Source of the DNA: Chitinophaga oryziterrae
GTDB lineage: Bacteria; Bacteroidota; Bacteroidia; Chitinophagales; Chitinophagaceae
Length of the DNA stretch: 64,000 nucleotides
Assembly: GCF_009758125.1 (NCBI RefSeq)
Contig: NZ_WRXO01000009.1
Span: 62,001-126,000, forward strand
Reading direction: 5' to 3'
Shown here in pieces: positions 7,842-17,320 of the stretch. Position numbers and translations under genes: made by a program. A model generated the notes under the pieces. The model saw only the letters and a program-made list of their open reading frames with translations. It did not search any database and was not told the origin of the DNA. Positions within the stretch are counted from its first letter, which is position 1. Each line of letters begins with the position of its first letter.

Positions 7842-9128
7842 ATGGACTACCAACAAACTCTGGACTATCTATACGAGCGTCTTCCCATGTTTACCCGGGT
7901 GGGCGCAACTGCTTTCAGAAAGGACCTGCATAATACCATAGAACTCTGTGAACAACTGGGCAATCCCCAGCATAAGTTCAAATCAATACATGTTGCCGGT
8001 ACTAACGGTAAAGGTTCTACCAGTCATATGCTGGCAGCTGTCTTCCGGCAGGCCGGTTATAAAACAGGACTTTACACCTCTCCTCATCTCAAAGATTTCC
8101 GGGAACGGATAAGGATAAACGGAGAGATGATACCCACTACTTTTGTAACGGAATTCGTAGAACAGATGCAGCCTTCCATAGAAGAGCTGGACCCTTCCTT
8201 TTTCGAACTTACCGTAGCAATGGCATTCCAGTATTTTGCGCTGGAACAGGTAGATATCGCTATCATAGAAGTAGGACTGGGCGGGCGTCTGGACAGCACT
8301 AACATCATCACTCCCGAACTCTCTGTGATCACTAATATCAGTTATGATCACATGAATATACTGGGTAATACTTTACCTGAAATCGCATCAGAAAAAGCAG
8401 GGATCATTAAAGCAGGGATTCCTGTAGTAATATCAGAAACCCAAACTGAAATCGAATCCGTTTTTATTGATAAAGCCGCTTCGTTAAATGCACCTATCCA
8501 CTTCGCAGACCAGGAATGGGTCATACAGGAAAATGAATTATCTGCCGGTCATTTGCAATTGGGTATTCTTCCTCACAAAGGCGGCTATATGAGACGCCTT
8601 TCCTTAGATCTCAGCGGACAGTACCAGGTGAAGAATATTATGGGCGTATTAAGTGCGGTAAAAATACTGCAACAGCAGGATTGGAAATTGCCGGATGCTG
8701 ATGTGGAAGAAGCATTATCTCACGTTAAAAAACTAACGGGATTACGCGGACGCTGGGAAGTGATCGACAAACATCCTTTAACTATTTTAGATGTAGGACA
8801 TAATGAAGCAGGTATTACAGAAATTGTAGAACAACTGCGGCATATGGTATACCGGCACTTACATATTGTAACCGGCTTTGTAAAAGATAAAGAGGTAGAT
8901 AAAGTGTTATCGATCTTCCCTCCTGCTGCAACTTATTATTTCTGTAAGGCACAGATCCCCCGCGCACTCGACGAGAATATATTAGCGGAAATGGCTGCTG
9001 CCAAAGGATTACGGGGACATACCTACAGCAGTGTGCAACAGGCGTTCATGGCAGCGAAGCAACATGCGCATGAAGAAGATATAGTGCTGGTATGTGGTAG
9101 TTTCTTTATAGTAGCGGAAGTGATGTAA
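7842..9128 (+). CDS. folC: Bifunctional folylpolyglutamate/dihydrofolate synthase
   Basis: A 428-residue Mur-ligase-like enzyme with the P-loop GTNGKGST (about residue 50), the SPHL motif, and the central EVGLGGRLDSTN and SYDHMNILG blocks typical of FolC. It adds glutamate to dihydropteroate or tetrahydrofolate using ATP, in the cytoplasm. The start was set at MDYQQTLDYLY because family members begin there and a promoter box sits 17 bases before it; ATG 7836 is an equal alternative two codons upstream. The C-terminal domain carries LDVGHNEAG and ends with VLVCGSFFIV, as expected. It ends just before a 20-bp-stem terminator shared with the convergent NUDIX operon. Confidence 0.93.
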   Translation: MDYQQTLDYLYERLPMFTRVGATAFRKDLHNTIELCEQLGNPQHKFKSIHVAGTNGKGSTSHMLAAVFRQAGYKTGLYTSPHLKDFRERIRINGEMIPTTFVTEFVEQMQPSIEELDPSFFELTVAMAFQYFALEQVDIAIIEVGLGGRLDSTNIITPELSVITNISYDHMNILGNTLPEIASEKAGIIKAGIPVVISETQTEIESVFIDKAASLNAPIHFADQEWVIQENELSAGHLQLGILPHKGGYMRRLSLDLSGQYQVKNIMGVLSAVKILQQQDWKLPDADVEEALSHVKKLTGLRGRWEVIDKHPLTILDVGHNEAGITEIVEQLRHMVYRHLHIVTGFVKDKEVDKVLSIFPPAATYYFCKAQIPRALDENILAEMAAAKGLRGHTYSSVQQAFMAAKQHAHEEDIVLVCGSFFIVAEVM

Positions 9129-9173
9129 CATTCCTGGGTTTTGCAGGGCTTCACCCTGCAAAACCCAGGAATG
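9129..9173. terminator. Bidirectional terminator between folC and the NUDIX operon
   Basis: A perfect 20-bp stem (arms 9129-9148 and 9154-9173) with a 5-base CTTCA loop fills the whole gap between two convergent genes, starting right after the folC stop codon. Confidence 0.8.
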
Positions 9174-9174
9174 A

Positions 9175-9735
9175 TTATAATATCTGTAGCTCTTTCAATT
9201 TAAGCAACGCATAGAACAGGCAGGTTACATGCAAACTTTGTAACAGCTTATTCTCTTTCAATAACTCTTCCACATCTTCCATTTCCATCATCACTATTTC
9301 TATCTCTTCATTATCATCTAAATGCTGCTCCTGCACTTTCTTTCCACCTGTTGCCAGGAACATATGTGTGAGGTTATTACTCGATGCCGGGTTAGGCGCT
9401 ACTGCCCCTAAAGGGATCAGTTTTTCGAAAGCATATCCTGTTTCTTCCAGTAACTCACGGCGCATAGCAAATTCAGGGTCAGGATCTGTATTATCCATTG
9501 AACCACCGGGAATCTCTAATATTGTTTTACCTATTCCGTGACGGTATTGCCGGACCATGATCACACGACCATCCTCTGCAATAGCCACACAGTTGACCCA
9601 GTCGTTATATTCCAGTACGTAATAAGGTGTTACGATCTTACCCTGTGGGGTGATGCATTTATCTTTACGTGCAGTTAACCAGTTGTCTTTGAAAAGATAT
9701 TCTGATTCAAGTAATTTCCAGTCTAATGATGACAT
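9175..9735 (-). CDS. NUDIX hydrolase (ADP-sugar pyrophosphatase-like)
   Basis: A 186-residue protein with a full NUDIX box: GGSMDNTD-P-DPEFAMRRELLEETGY follows the pattern Gx5Ex7REUxEExGU apart from substitution in the first Glu region. The preceding VRQYRHGIGKTILEIPGG is typical of ADP-ribose/ADP-sugar pyrophosphatases. It would hydrolyse a nucleoside diphosphate linked to another group. It is the last gene of a three-gene minus-strand unit after the DinB-like gene (20-base gap) and the ABC ATPase. Confidence 0.85.
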   Translation of the reverse strand: MSSLDWKLLESEYLFKDNWLTARKDKCITPQGKIVTPYYVLEYNDWVNCVAIAEDGRVIMVRQYRHGIGKTILEIPGGSMDNTDPDPEFAMRRELLEETGYAFEKLIPLGAVAPNPASSNNLTHMFLATGGKKVQEQHLDDNEEIEIVMMEMEDVEELLKENKLLQSLHVTCLFYALLKLKELQIL

Positions 9736-9755
9736 ATTCTATTATCCAGTTTAAG

Positions 9756-10292
9756 TTACCAGTTATTCCTTTCTATCAGATTTTCTATATGTGCCAGATG
9801 ATGTCTGGAATGCCAGGAGTAGTTAGCCGCCACTACTTTCAGTGTAGGCGTGGTCTTATTGGCAGGATGTGTGTATGTACGCGCCCATTGTTCTTCTGTC
9901 AGATTATCTAACAGGTTTACCCAGCGTGTATGCAGTGCAAATAACAAAGTGATGGATACATTGATGGGCGTCTTCTTTACATCGGGTAATTCCGCCCATA
10001 ACTGTTCTTCGTAAGGTTTGATAGTGGGATTATCCTCTGTAAGCGCCCATTTAAAGCGCGTTAAGGCGTTCATATGGCTATCGGCCAGGTGATGTACCAC
10101 CTGGTTGATTGTCCAGCCACCGGGGCGGTAAGGCGTCTCCAGTTGATGTTGGTCCAGTTTCTGTACGGCCAGTTCTACCGAGGCAGGTAAATACCGGATA
10201 TCGTTGATGTACTTTTCCAGTTGTGCCGCAGAAACATTCTCTGGTGGAGTGAAGCGTCCTATCGGGTATTTCAGTTGTTCAAGATCGTCCAT
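9756..10292 (-). CDS. DinB/YfiT-like putative metal-dependent hydrolase or thiol transferase
   Basis: A 178-residue helical protein with WTINQVVHHLADSHMNAL near residue 60-75 and SRHHLAHIENLI near the C-terminus. These supply the three histidines of the DinB/YfiT four-helix fold that binds a metal ion. Bacillus relatives (YfiT, BstA) are linked to bacillithiol transfer, and many Bacteroidota proteins are annotated as YfiT-family putative metal-dependent hydrolases. It starts 5 bases after the ABC ATPase stop, so it belongs to that operon. The actual reaction is unknown. Confidence 0.82.
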   Translation of the reverse strand: MDDLEQLKYPIGRFTPPENVSAAQLEKYINDIRYLPASVELAVQKLDQHQLETPYRPGGWTINQVVHHLADSHMNALTRFKWALTEDNPTIKPYEEQLWAELPDVKKTPINVSITLLFALHTRWVNLLDNLTEEQWARTYTHPANKTTPTLKVVAANYSWHSRHHLAHIENLIERNNW

Positions 10293-10297
10293 TATGC

Positions 10298-11062
10298 TTA
10301 GTTTTCTCTGAGTTCTTTTCCTGTCATATGAATAAATACATCTTCCAGATTGGCTTTCTTCACTTCTTTCTTTCTCTCAAAGCCACCTGCCACTAACTGA
10401 TCTATTAGTGTATCCGGAGATTCCAGGGCAATGATTTTACCGCTGTCTACTATCGCGCAACGATCACATAAAAACTCGGCCTCATCCATGTAATGTGTGG
10501 TGATGACCACGGTAGTACCCTGGGAACGAACCTTCTGGATTAAATCCCAGAGGTTACGGCGAGCCTGCGGATCGAGCCCGGTAGTGGGTTCATCCAGGAA
10601 TATGATCTTAGGTTTGTTGATGAGCGTGGTAGCGATGGAAAAACGTTGTTTCTGTCCGCCGGAAAGTTCTTTGAACTTAGCTTTGGCTTTATCTTCCAGG
10701 TTAAACACTGCCAGCAGTTCTTTGGCATCTGCTTTCTGGTTATATAATCCGCAGAAGAGGTCTATCAGTTCTGTGAGGTTTAATCCCGGGTAATAACCGG
10801 AACTCTGTAACTGTACGCCTATTAATTTCTTAATGGTTTCCGGGTCTTTGTCGAGGTCTATCCCATCAACGATCACTGTCCCGGATGTTTTCTCCCTCAA
10901 TGTCTCTATGATCTCCAGGGTAGTGGATTTCCCTGCACCATTGGGGCCTAACAGGCCGAAGATCTCATTTTCATATACATCAAAGCTGATGCCTTTAACC
11001 GCTGTAAAATCTCCGTATTTCTTTACCAGGTCCCTGACTTCGATTATCTTCCTCTTTTCCAT
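10298..11062 (-). CDS. ABC transporter ATP-binding protein
   Basis: A 254-residue nucleotide-binding subunit with Walker A GPNGAGKST, signature LSGGQKQRFS, Walker B IIFLDEPTTGLD and the switch histidine in VVITTHYMDEAE. The family is the drug/lipid exporter type (CcmA/DrrA-like) that works with an ABC-2 permease. No permease is encoded beside it: the next genes are DinB-like and NUDIX. It must therefore pair with a permease encoded elsewhere, or act as an orphan ATPase. It is the first gene of the unit. Confidence 0.9.
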   Translation of the reverse strand: MEKRKIIEVRDLVKKYGDFTAVKGISFDVYENEIFGLLGPNGAGKSTTLEIIETLREKTSGTVIVDGIDLDKDPETIKKLIGVQLQSSGYYPGLNLTELIDLFCGLYNQKADAKELLAVFNLEDKAKAKFKELSGGQKQRFSIATTLINKPKIIFLDEPTTGLDPQARRNLWDLIQKVRSQGTTVVITTHYMDEAEFLCDRCAIVDSGKIIALESPDTLIDQLVAGGFERKKEVKKANLEDVFIHMTGKELREN

Positions 11063-11103
11063 AGGACTAAATTACACAAAACGGATAAAGTTTTATGTAA
11101 ATA

Positions 11104-11133
11104 AAAAAGCCGGCTTTTGAAAGCCGGCTTTTT
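11104..11133 (-). terminator. Terminator after the CAP-domain gene
   Basis: AAAAAGCCGGC pairs with GCCGGCTTTTT around an 8-base loop. On the minus strand it directly follows the CAP gene stop at 11140 and gives a U-rich tail. Confidence 0.75.
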
Positions 11134-11139
11134 CAATAT

Positions 11140-11655
11140 TTAGTGTTTAATAAATAGCTGTGTAAAATAGATGATCCGTCCTTTGCCCTGGGCATACCCG
11201 ATACCGATCAGGTTAAAATTCCCCAGCATGTTTTTCCGGTGACCAGGGCTGTTGATCCATCCATCCACCACTCCTTTTGCATCCAGGGTACCATAAGCTA
11301 CATTTTCAGCAGCTCCGGACATTCCCCCCAGTACTTTGCCAATAGCAGCAGCACGAACTTCGAAGCCCTCATGACCAAATCCCGTCCGGCCGGCAGCCAT
11401 GTCCTGGCTATGTTTTTCCGCCAGTAAGCTGCAATTGATCTCCATTTTTAAAGGTGGTAATCCTTTGGATGCACGGAACTGGTTCGTGTAATACAGGATC
11501 TGGTCGTTCATATTCCCGGATACAGTTCCCGGTACAGGCCCGGATACCTTAGCCGCCGCTACAGAATCCTTTTCAGGAACAGCAGCACGGGTACAAGCCA
11601 TTATCTGAAAAGTCGTAAAACAGGTTAGTACCAATAAAGTAAGCTTGCGTGTCAT
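11140..11655 (-). CDS. CAP/SCP-domain putative lipoprotein
   Basis: A 171-residue exported protein from the ATG at 11655; the longer frame adds 12 residues before the signal peptide. The N-terminal hydrophobic segment ends in IMAC, a plausible lipobox. The rest is a CAP (cysteine-rich secretory protein/PR-1) domain with HSQDMAAG, GHEGFEVRA, AENVAYG and INSPGHRKNML, including the conserved histidines and glutamate. Bacterial CAP proteins are extracytoplasmic with mostly unknown roles. It is a single-gene unit between the ABC operon and fbp, with its own terminator. Confidence 0.85.
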   Translation of the reverse strand: MTRKLTLLVLTCFTTFQIMACTRAAVPEKDSVAAAKVSGPVPGTVSGNMNDQILYYTNQFRASKGLPPLKMEINCSLLAEKHSQDMAAGRTGFGHEGFEVRAAAIGKVLGGMSGAAENVAYGTLDAKGVVDGWINSPGHRKNMLGNFNLIGIGYAQGKGRIIYFTQLFIKH

Positions 11656-11746
11656 AGTGTATTCAATAATAAATAATAAATAATCTAACATTATACTGCA
11701 AGTTTAGCAAGAGTTATACCAAAAACCTATTATATGACTTTTCTGT

Positions 11747-12757
11747 TTAACTATTTACTATCCGCTGCCATACATCCATCATGTTTTTGGAACCGAGGAA
11801 GACGGGAATACGCTGGTGTAATTTGGCAGGCTTCAGCTCCAGCAGGCGTTGACGGCCTGTAGCCATAGCCACCCCACCGGCTTTTTCCATGATAAACGAC
11901 ATTGGGTTGCACTCATAACATAAACGTAAACGTCCCCCTGCATATTTTCCAAAAGACGGATACATGAAAATTCCCCCCTGTATCAGCGTACGATGTACCT
12001 CTGCCACCATACAACCCACAAAACGGTGGCGGTAGATCTTACCATATTCGTCCTTAGCCAGGAAATAATCGATGGCCTTGCGTACTTTTTCCTCATATAA
12101 GTGGTAATAACCAATGTTTACGGAGAAAATATCACTTTCAACAGGGCATTTCAGGTTAGGATGTGATAAACAGAACTCCCCTATGGACGGGTCCAGGGTA
12201 AAGCCCTGCACACTGCGCCTGGTAGCATATACCAGCATGGTAGAAGATCCATAAATAATATAGCCCGCCGCTATCTGCTTATAGCCCGGCTGCAGGAAGT
12301 CTTCCAGCTCGCAGGGACTACCGATAGCCGTCAGTCTCTTATAAACGGAAAAGATGGTACCAATTGATACATTCACATCAATATTTCCTGAACCATCCAG
12401 AGGGTCCAGCAATACAATGTACTTTGAATTACGGGAATGCTCGTCATCAAAAGCAATAAAGTCCTCGTTTTCTTCAGAAGCCACCCCACAACAGTAGATA
12501 CTGCCTTGCAACGACCCTATGAACTGGTCATTTGCAAACTCATCCAGCTTCTTCACGGACTCTCCCTGTACATTGATCCTTCCGGCTTCACCCAGAATAT
12601 CGGCAATACCGGCCTTATTCACCTCCACATTCACTCTTTTGGCTGCCAGCCCGATATCCCTTAACAAACCTGATAACTGGCCTGTAGCCCCCGGGTAATT
12701 CCTAAGCTCCTGGATAGTAAATTCATCCAGCGTCATTACTCTTCTTTTATTATTCAT
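11747..12757 (-). CDS. fbp: Class I fructose-1,6-bisphosphatase
   Basis: A 336-residue enzyme with the metal-binding motif DPLDGSGNIDVN (about residue 118) and the substrate-binding GGRLRLCYECNPM segment near 278, both diagnostic for class I FBPase. It removes the 1-phosphate from fructose 1,6-bisphosphate in gluconeogenesis in the cytoplasm. The length is typical of the family. It is transcribed divergently from the aspartate kinase gene, with ~155 bases between. Confidence 0.95.
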   Translation of the reverse strand: MNNKRRVMTLDEFTIQELRNYPGATGQLSGLLRDIGLAAKRVNVEVNKAGIADILGEAGRINVQGESVKKLDEFANDQFIGSLQGSIYCCGVASEENEDFIAFDDEHSRNSKYIVLLDPLDGSGNIDVNVSIGTIFSVYKRLTAIGSPCELEDFLQPGYKQIAAGYIIYGSSTMLVYATRRSVQGFTLDPSIGEFCLSHPNLKCPVESDIFSVNIGYYHLYEEKVRKAIDYFLAKDEYGKIYRHRFVGCMVAEVHRTLIQGGIFMYPSFGKYAGGRLRLCYECNPMSFIMEKAGGVAMATGRQRLLELKPAKLHQRIPVFLGSKNMMDVWQRIVNS

Positions 12758-12912
12758 ATATAATGGATTAGTTTTCCAAATGGAACCGTTAGCTAATTTA
12801 CCGGAAATCGGGTTATTTTAATGGAACTGTCATTTTATTCCAAACAAATTTTAAAACGAATTCAAAGTTAACTTACTTTGCCCCGTATTTTTTTAACGGA
12901 AGATTATTTCAT

Positions 12913-14178
12913 ATGAAGGTTTTCAAATTTGGTGGTGCAAGTTTAGAAAGTATTGAACGCATACAACTGGTAGCTGCGATCCTGCAGTCATATCCCGACC
13001 AGCAACTGCTGATCGTCATATCGGCCATGGGGAAAACCACCAATGAACTGGAAAAGGTAGCGCAGAACTTCTATATGCGTAAACGTGAAATAGCAGCCCA
13101 ACTGCTCCATAACATAGAACAGCAGCACCTGGACGTTGCAGAAAAACTGCTGGGCAACCGCAATAACCCGGTATTTGAACAGTTACAGCAATTCTTTACA
13201 GAGGCCGAATGGACCCTGGGAGAAAAGCCGCTCCGCCAGTATGATTATTACTATGATCAACTGGTTAGTCTGGGTGAACTGCTCAGTACCGCTATCATGA
13301 GCGCTTACTTCAATTTGGCCGGCATCGCCAATACCTGGCTGGATGTACGCGATATATTCCGCACAGACGATACTTTCCGGGATGCCAATATCGACTGGGA
13401 CTGGACCCAGCGCAATGTAACAGAGAAAGTGCTCCCCCTGTTCAAACATACCAACATCGTTATTGCACAGGGTTTCATTGGCAGCACGGACCAGAACGAA
13501 AGCGTAACCCTGGGCCGTGAAGGCAGTGACTACTCCGCCGCCGTATTTGCCAATTTACTGAACGCCGAAAGCCAGACCATCTGGAAAGATGTGGAAGGAC
13601 TGAAAAACGCAGATCCCAAACTCTTCCCCAATACTATCAATATCCCTGAGATCAGTTTCAGCGAAGTGATAGAAATGGCTTATTATGGCGCACAGGTAAT
13701 CCATCCTAAAACCATTAAACCGCTCTATCTCAAGCACATACCACTATATGTAAAGAGCTTCCTCAATAAAGACCTCCCGGGTACGGTCATCAGGGAAGAT
13801 GTTGATGTAAAACAGCTCCCCCCTATTATCGTTCTCAAAAAGAACCAGGTATTACTCACAATTACTTCCAGGGATTTCTCTTTTATTACAGAAGACAGGA
13901 TCAGTGATATCTATGAGATGTTCCACAAGCATAAAATAAAGATCAATCTGATGCAGAATGCCGCTATCAGCTTCTCCTGCTGTATAGATAACAGCTCTGA
14001 GAAAATAGAATTGCTGATGAAAGCATTACATGATGACTTTAAGATCGCTTATTTCGAAGGCCTCGAACTACTCACTGTCCGTTATAATAAAGACGGATTA
14101 CTGGAAGAGCTGAGTAAAGACCGTACCGTACTGCTGGAACAACGTTCCCCGGTAACGATACAGCGACTGCTAAAATAA
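12913..14178 (+). CDS. Monofunctional aspartate kinase
   Basis: A 421-residue enzyme beginning KVFKFGGASLES, the aspartokinase nucleotide-binding start (KFGGTS in most members, here with Ala for Thr). It continues with VTLGREGSDYSAA and DPKLFPNTINIPEISFSEVIEMAYYGAQVIHP, all diagnostic, and a C-terminal ACT-like regulatory region (from about residue 310). It phosphorylates aspartate at the entry to lysine, methionine and threonine synthesis. A second aspartokinase is fused to homoserine dehydrogenase in thrA at 52698, so this copy probably serves lysine or diaminopimelate synthesis, which is inference. A near-match -7 box (TTACTTTG) lies about 30-40 bases upstream. Confidence 0.92.
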   Translation: MKVFKFGGASLESIERIQLVAAILQSYPDQQLLIVISAMGKTTNELEKVAQNFYMRKREIAAQLLHNIEQQHLDVAEKLLGNRNNPVFEQLQQFFTEAEWTLGEKPLRQYDYYYDQLVSLGELLSTAIMSAYFNLAGIANTWLDVRDIFRTDDTFRDANIDWDWTQRNVTEKVLPLFKHTNIVIAQGFIGSTDQNESVTLGREGSDYSAAVFANLLNAESQTIWKDVEGLKNADPKLFPNTINIPEISFSEVIEMAYYGAQVIHPKTIKPLYLKHIPLYVKSFLNKDLPGTVIREDVDVKQLPPIIVLKKNQVLLTITSRDFSFITEDRISDIYEMFHKHKIKINLMQNAAISFSCCIDNSSEKIELLMKALHDDFKIAYFEGLELLTVRYNKDGLLEELSKDRTVLLEQRSPVTIQRLLK

Positions 14179-14271
14179 TTCCGTATTCTTCTGCAACCTT
14201 TTTTCCATCCCTTCGTCTTTTAGTTAAAGTAGCCAACAACTTGCTTCTTTAACCCGTCGAAGGTTTTGCTT

Positions 14272-16689
14272 ATGGAGAAGATAATTTTATTCGTACTGTT
14301 TGCATTTGTAGGTACAGAGATCACTTATGCGCAGAAGATAAATATTAGTATTGCTGACAGTAAGGGACAACCACTGCCCTACACCAGTGTACTATTAAGA
14401 CAGATAAAAGATTCCTCCCTGGTAAAAGGAGAACTAAGCGATGCATCAGGCATCTGTACTTTTGATAAGATCAGCGATGGTCGTTATTTTATCCAGGCAT
14501 CCCTGATGGGGTATACAACAACTTCTACACCTGCTTTTTCTGTTGACCCGGAACATAAGAATATTAAACTTTCCCCGCTCGTATTATCACAGGCTTCCAA
14601 AAGCCTGCAGGGTGTTACCGTATCTGCACAGAAGCCTTTTATTGAAAGACGGAACGGAGCTACTATCTTAAACGTGGAAAGCAGTGTGGCTGCTTCCGGC
14701 GGTACCGCCCTGGATATTTTACAAAGAGCCCCCGGGGTACAGGTAGATCAGGATGATAATGTGTTATTGAAAGGCAAGAAAGGTGTCACCATTATGCTGG
14801 ACGGAAAGCTCACGTATTTGTCCGGAGAACAACTGGCCAACCTGCTGAAAAGCATGCCTGCGGAAACCATTTCCCAGATAGAAATTATTACCAGTCCTTC
14901 TGCCAAATACGATGCCGCAGGCAACACTGGGATCATCAATATAAAAACTAAAAAAGGGGTTGTTACAGGTATCAACGGTTCTGTTACTGCCGGTGTCGGT
15001 GCCGGACGTTATCCCATTTATAATACCGGGACCAATTTCAACTGGCGTACAGAGAAATTCAACCTGTTCGGCAACTATGATTACAATAACCGGAAGTTCT
15101 TTAATAACCGTAAGTTTATTAGAAATATAAGCGGAGATATTCCACAGACTTTTACCTCTGATATATTTGCGCGAAGGAATTTTACGAGTAACGGTTTCAA
15201 AGCCGGACTGGATTATTTTATTACCCCGAAACATACGGTGGGTGTACTGGTAAATGGTTTCCGGAATGCATTTTATAGTAATTTATGGAACAGGACAGCC
15301 ATTACAGGCGCCGGTCAAAAACTGGATTCCGCTTTACAAACCTATACTAATAACAATGACCGCTTTCGTAATACCACCGTTAACCTGAATTACAAGGGAC
15401 AACTGGATACGATGGGAACGGAAATCAGTATGGATGCAGACCTGGCCAAGTTTCATTACCACAGGAACGTACACCTGAATGATAGTATGTATCATCCGGA
15501 AGATCCTGCTGATAATAACCCTCATGCTATCCGTAATAATACTTTTACGGACATCACAATAAAAAGTATCAAAGCAGACCTGGTACTGCCATTTAATAAA
15601 ACACTAAAACTGGAAGCAGGTGTAAAAGGTAGTTTTGTAACGACGAATAACGTACTGTTGTACGACTCTTTGCGACAGGGAAAATATGAGCCGGCATTAT
15701 CACAGAGTAACCAGTTTATTTACAAAGAAAATGTACTGGCTGCTTATGCCACTATCAAAAAGAGTTTTAAAGGAACAGATGTACAGTTAGGTTTGAGAAT
15801 GGAGCAAACAAATTCGGACGGAGAATCCGTTACTTTGCAATCCAGGGTAAAAAGAAGTTATCTCGATTTCTTTCCCAGCATGTCTGCCGATCATACTTTT
15901 AATGAATCACACAAAATGGGGATCTCTTATTCCAGGCGTATCAACCGGCCGGATTACGATAATCTCAATCCCTTTGTTTATTTCCTGGATAAATATACCT
16001 ATGGCAAGGGCAATCCTTATCTGAACCCGGAGTATACCAATACGGCAGAGCTGAGTTATACTTTTAAACAGAAGTATATAGCCACACTGGGGGCCAGTGT
16101 AACCAACCATGTTATACTGGAATACCTGGACCAGGACGATGTGACCAAAGTAACCACCAGTTATGAAAAGAATTTTGAACGGAGTAATGGTTATTATGCT
16201 ACTGTCACTTTACCCCTGGACCCCACAAAATGGTGGAATATCACAAATAATATCAACCTTAATTATAACAAGTTTCATATTAAAGATACCTCTATCAACC
16301 TCGCCAGCTCTATTGTAGCGATGAATTATCAGTCTACCCATACATTTACCCTTCCGGATAACTGGAAGCTGGAGCTGAACGGGTATTATAATACTCCTTT
16401 TGTATGGGGGATTTTCAGGGGACGTTCCCAATTTAACATTGGCGCAGGTGTACAGAAATCCTTATTTAACAAAAGAGCCACCTTTAAGCTGAATGTGAGC
16501 GACATATTCTATGGAGAGCAGTTCAGAGGAACTGCCAAATACAACTCACTGGATATCAATATCCACAATCGCTGGCAAAGCCGGAGAGTGAATTTCAGTG
16601 TAACCTGGAACTTTGGTAACAGCGCAGTAAAAGGCGCACGGGAACGGCAGACGGGAACGTCTGAAGAACAACGCAGGACTGGCAATTAG
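14272..16689 (+). CDS. TonB-dependent-receptor-like outer-membrane barrel with carboxypeptidase-regulatory-like domain
   Basis: An 805-residue exported protein. The signal peptide (MEKIILFVLFAFVGTEITYAQ) supports the ATG at 14272. Residues ~24-110 form a carboxypeptidase regulatory-like/SpaA-type domain. A plug-like domain follows with ALDILQRAPGVQVD and GTGIINIKTKKG-like segments, and then a long beta-barrel. This matches the outer-membrane protein beta-barrel 3 family of Bacteroidota, relatives of SusC-type receptors. No SusD partner lies beside it, so it is not a classical nutrient-uptake pair. Its stop overlaps the convergent CBS gene by 4 bases. Confidence 0.88.
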   Translation: MEKIILFVLFAFVGTEITYAQKINISIADSKGQPLPYTSVLLRQIKDSSLVKGELSDASGICTFDKISDGRYFIQASLMGYTTTSTPAFSVDPEHKNIKLSPLVLSQASKSLQGVTVSAQKPFIERRNGATILNVESSVAASGGTALDILQRAPGVQVDQDDNVLLKGKKGVTIMLDGKLTYLSGEQLANLLKSMPAETISQIEIITSPSAKYDAAGNTGIINIKTKKGVVTGINGSVTAGVGAGRYPIYNTGTNFNWRTEKFNLFGNYDYNNRKFFNNRKFIRNISGDIPQTFTSDIFARRNFTSNGFKAGLDYFITPKHTVGVLVNGFRNAFYSNLWNRTAITGAGQKLDSALQTYTNNNDRFRNTTVNLNYKGQLDTMGTEISMDADLAKFHYHRNVHLNDSMYHPEDPADNNPHAIRNNTFTDITIKSIKADLVLPFNKTLKLEAGVKGSFVTTNNVLLYDSLRQGKYEPALSQSNQFIYKENVLAAYATIKKSFKGTDVQLGLRMEQTNSDGESVTLQSRVKRSYLDFFPSMSADHTFNESHKMGISYSRRINRPDYDNLNPFVYFLDKYTYGKGNPYLNPEYTNTAELSYTFKQKYIATLGASVTNHVILEYLDQDDVTKVTTSYEKNFERSNGYYATVTLPLDPTKWWNITNNINLNYNKFHIKDTSINLASSIVAMNYQSTHTFTLPDNWKLELNGYYNTPFVWGIFRGRSQFNIGAGVQKSLFNKRATFKLNVSDIFYGEQFRGTAKYNSLDINIHNRWQSRRVNFSVTWNFGNSAVKGARERQTGTSEEQRRTGN

Positions 16690-17126
16690 CGGGTACCTTT
16701 GATGTAGCCTTCGAGGTTGTTAATGATGAAGCGTTGTTCGTCTATAATGTGCTTTACCACGTCGCCTATAGAGATCATACCCAGCAACCGGTTTCGTTCG
16801 TCAGTAACTGGTAAGTGGCGGATGTGTTTGTCCGTCATTTTCACCATGCAATCTTCGATGGAATCCTTTTCTGTGACAGTGAAGGGGTTTTCTGTCATAA
16901 CTTCATTGATCCGGGTGTCTTTGGAGGCCCGGCCTTTTACGATCACCTTACGTGCATAGTCGCGTTCTGAGAAAATACCCACTACCTCATCATTGTCGTT
17001 CAGCACCATCAGTGCTCCCACATTTTTTTCCACCAATACGCTTAATGCTTCAAAAACGGTGTTGTCCGGATGGACAGAGTAAACTGCATGGCCCTTAACC
17101 TGCAGTATATCACGTACTGTTCCCAT
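16686..17126 (-). CDS. Two-CBS-domain protein
   Basis: A 146-residue protein built of two tandem CBS motifs: one around residues 8-60 with ALSVLVEKNVGALMVLNDND and GIFSERDYARK, and one around 75-130 with CMVKMTDKHIRHLPVTDE and GMISIGDVVK. CBS pairs bind adenine nucleotides and sense energy state. Stand-alone versions of this size are common and their targets are unknown. It is convergent with, and overlaps by 4 bases, the barrel gene. Confidence 0.9.
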   Translation of the reverse strand: MGTVRDILQVKGHAVYSVHPDNTVFEALSVLVEKNVGALMVLNDNDEVVGIFSERDYARKVIVKGRASKDTRINEVMTENPFTVTEKDSIEDCMVKMTDKHIRHLPVTDERNRLLGMISIGDVVKHIIDEQRFIINNLEGYIKGTR

Positions 17127-17320
17127 AACGAGGCCTTTAAAAGTGAAGAATAGAATACCGTGTTTCCTAAGTTAAGCTTTTAAAACCGGATAAAAAAGGA
17201 GAAATCCAGACTCAAATTATTATTAATTTCCATAAGAAATCTTGCATAACGCATTTTTATATATTACTTTACGCGATAGTTTACAAAAAAGGTACAATGT
17301 AAGCACTCTAAATTATTTTC

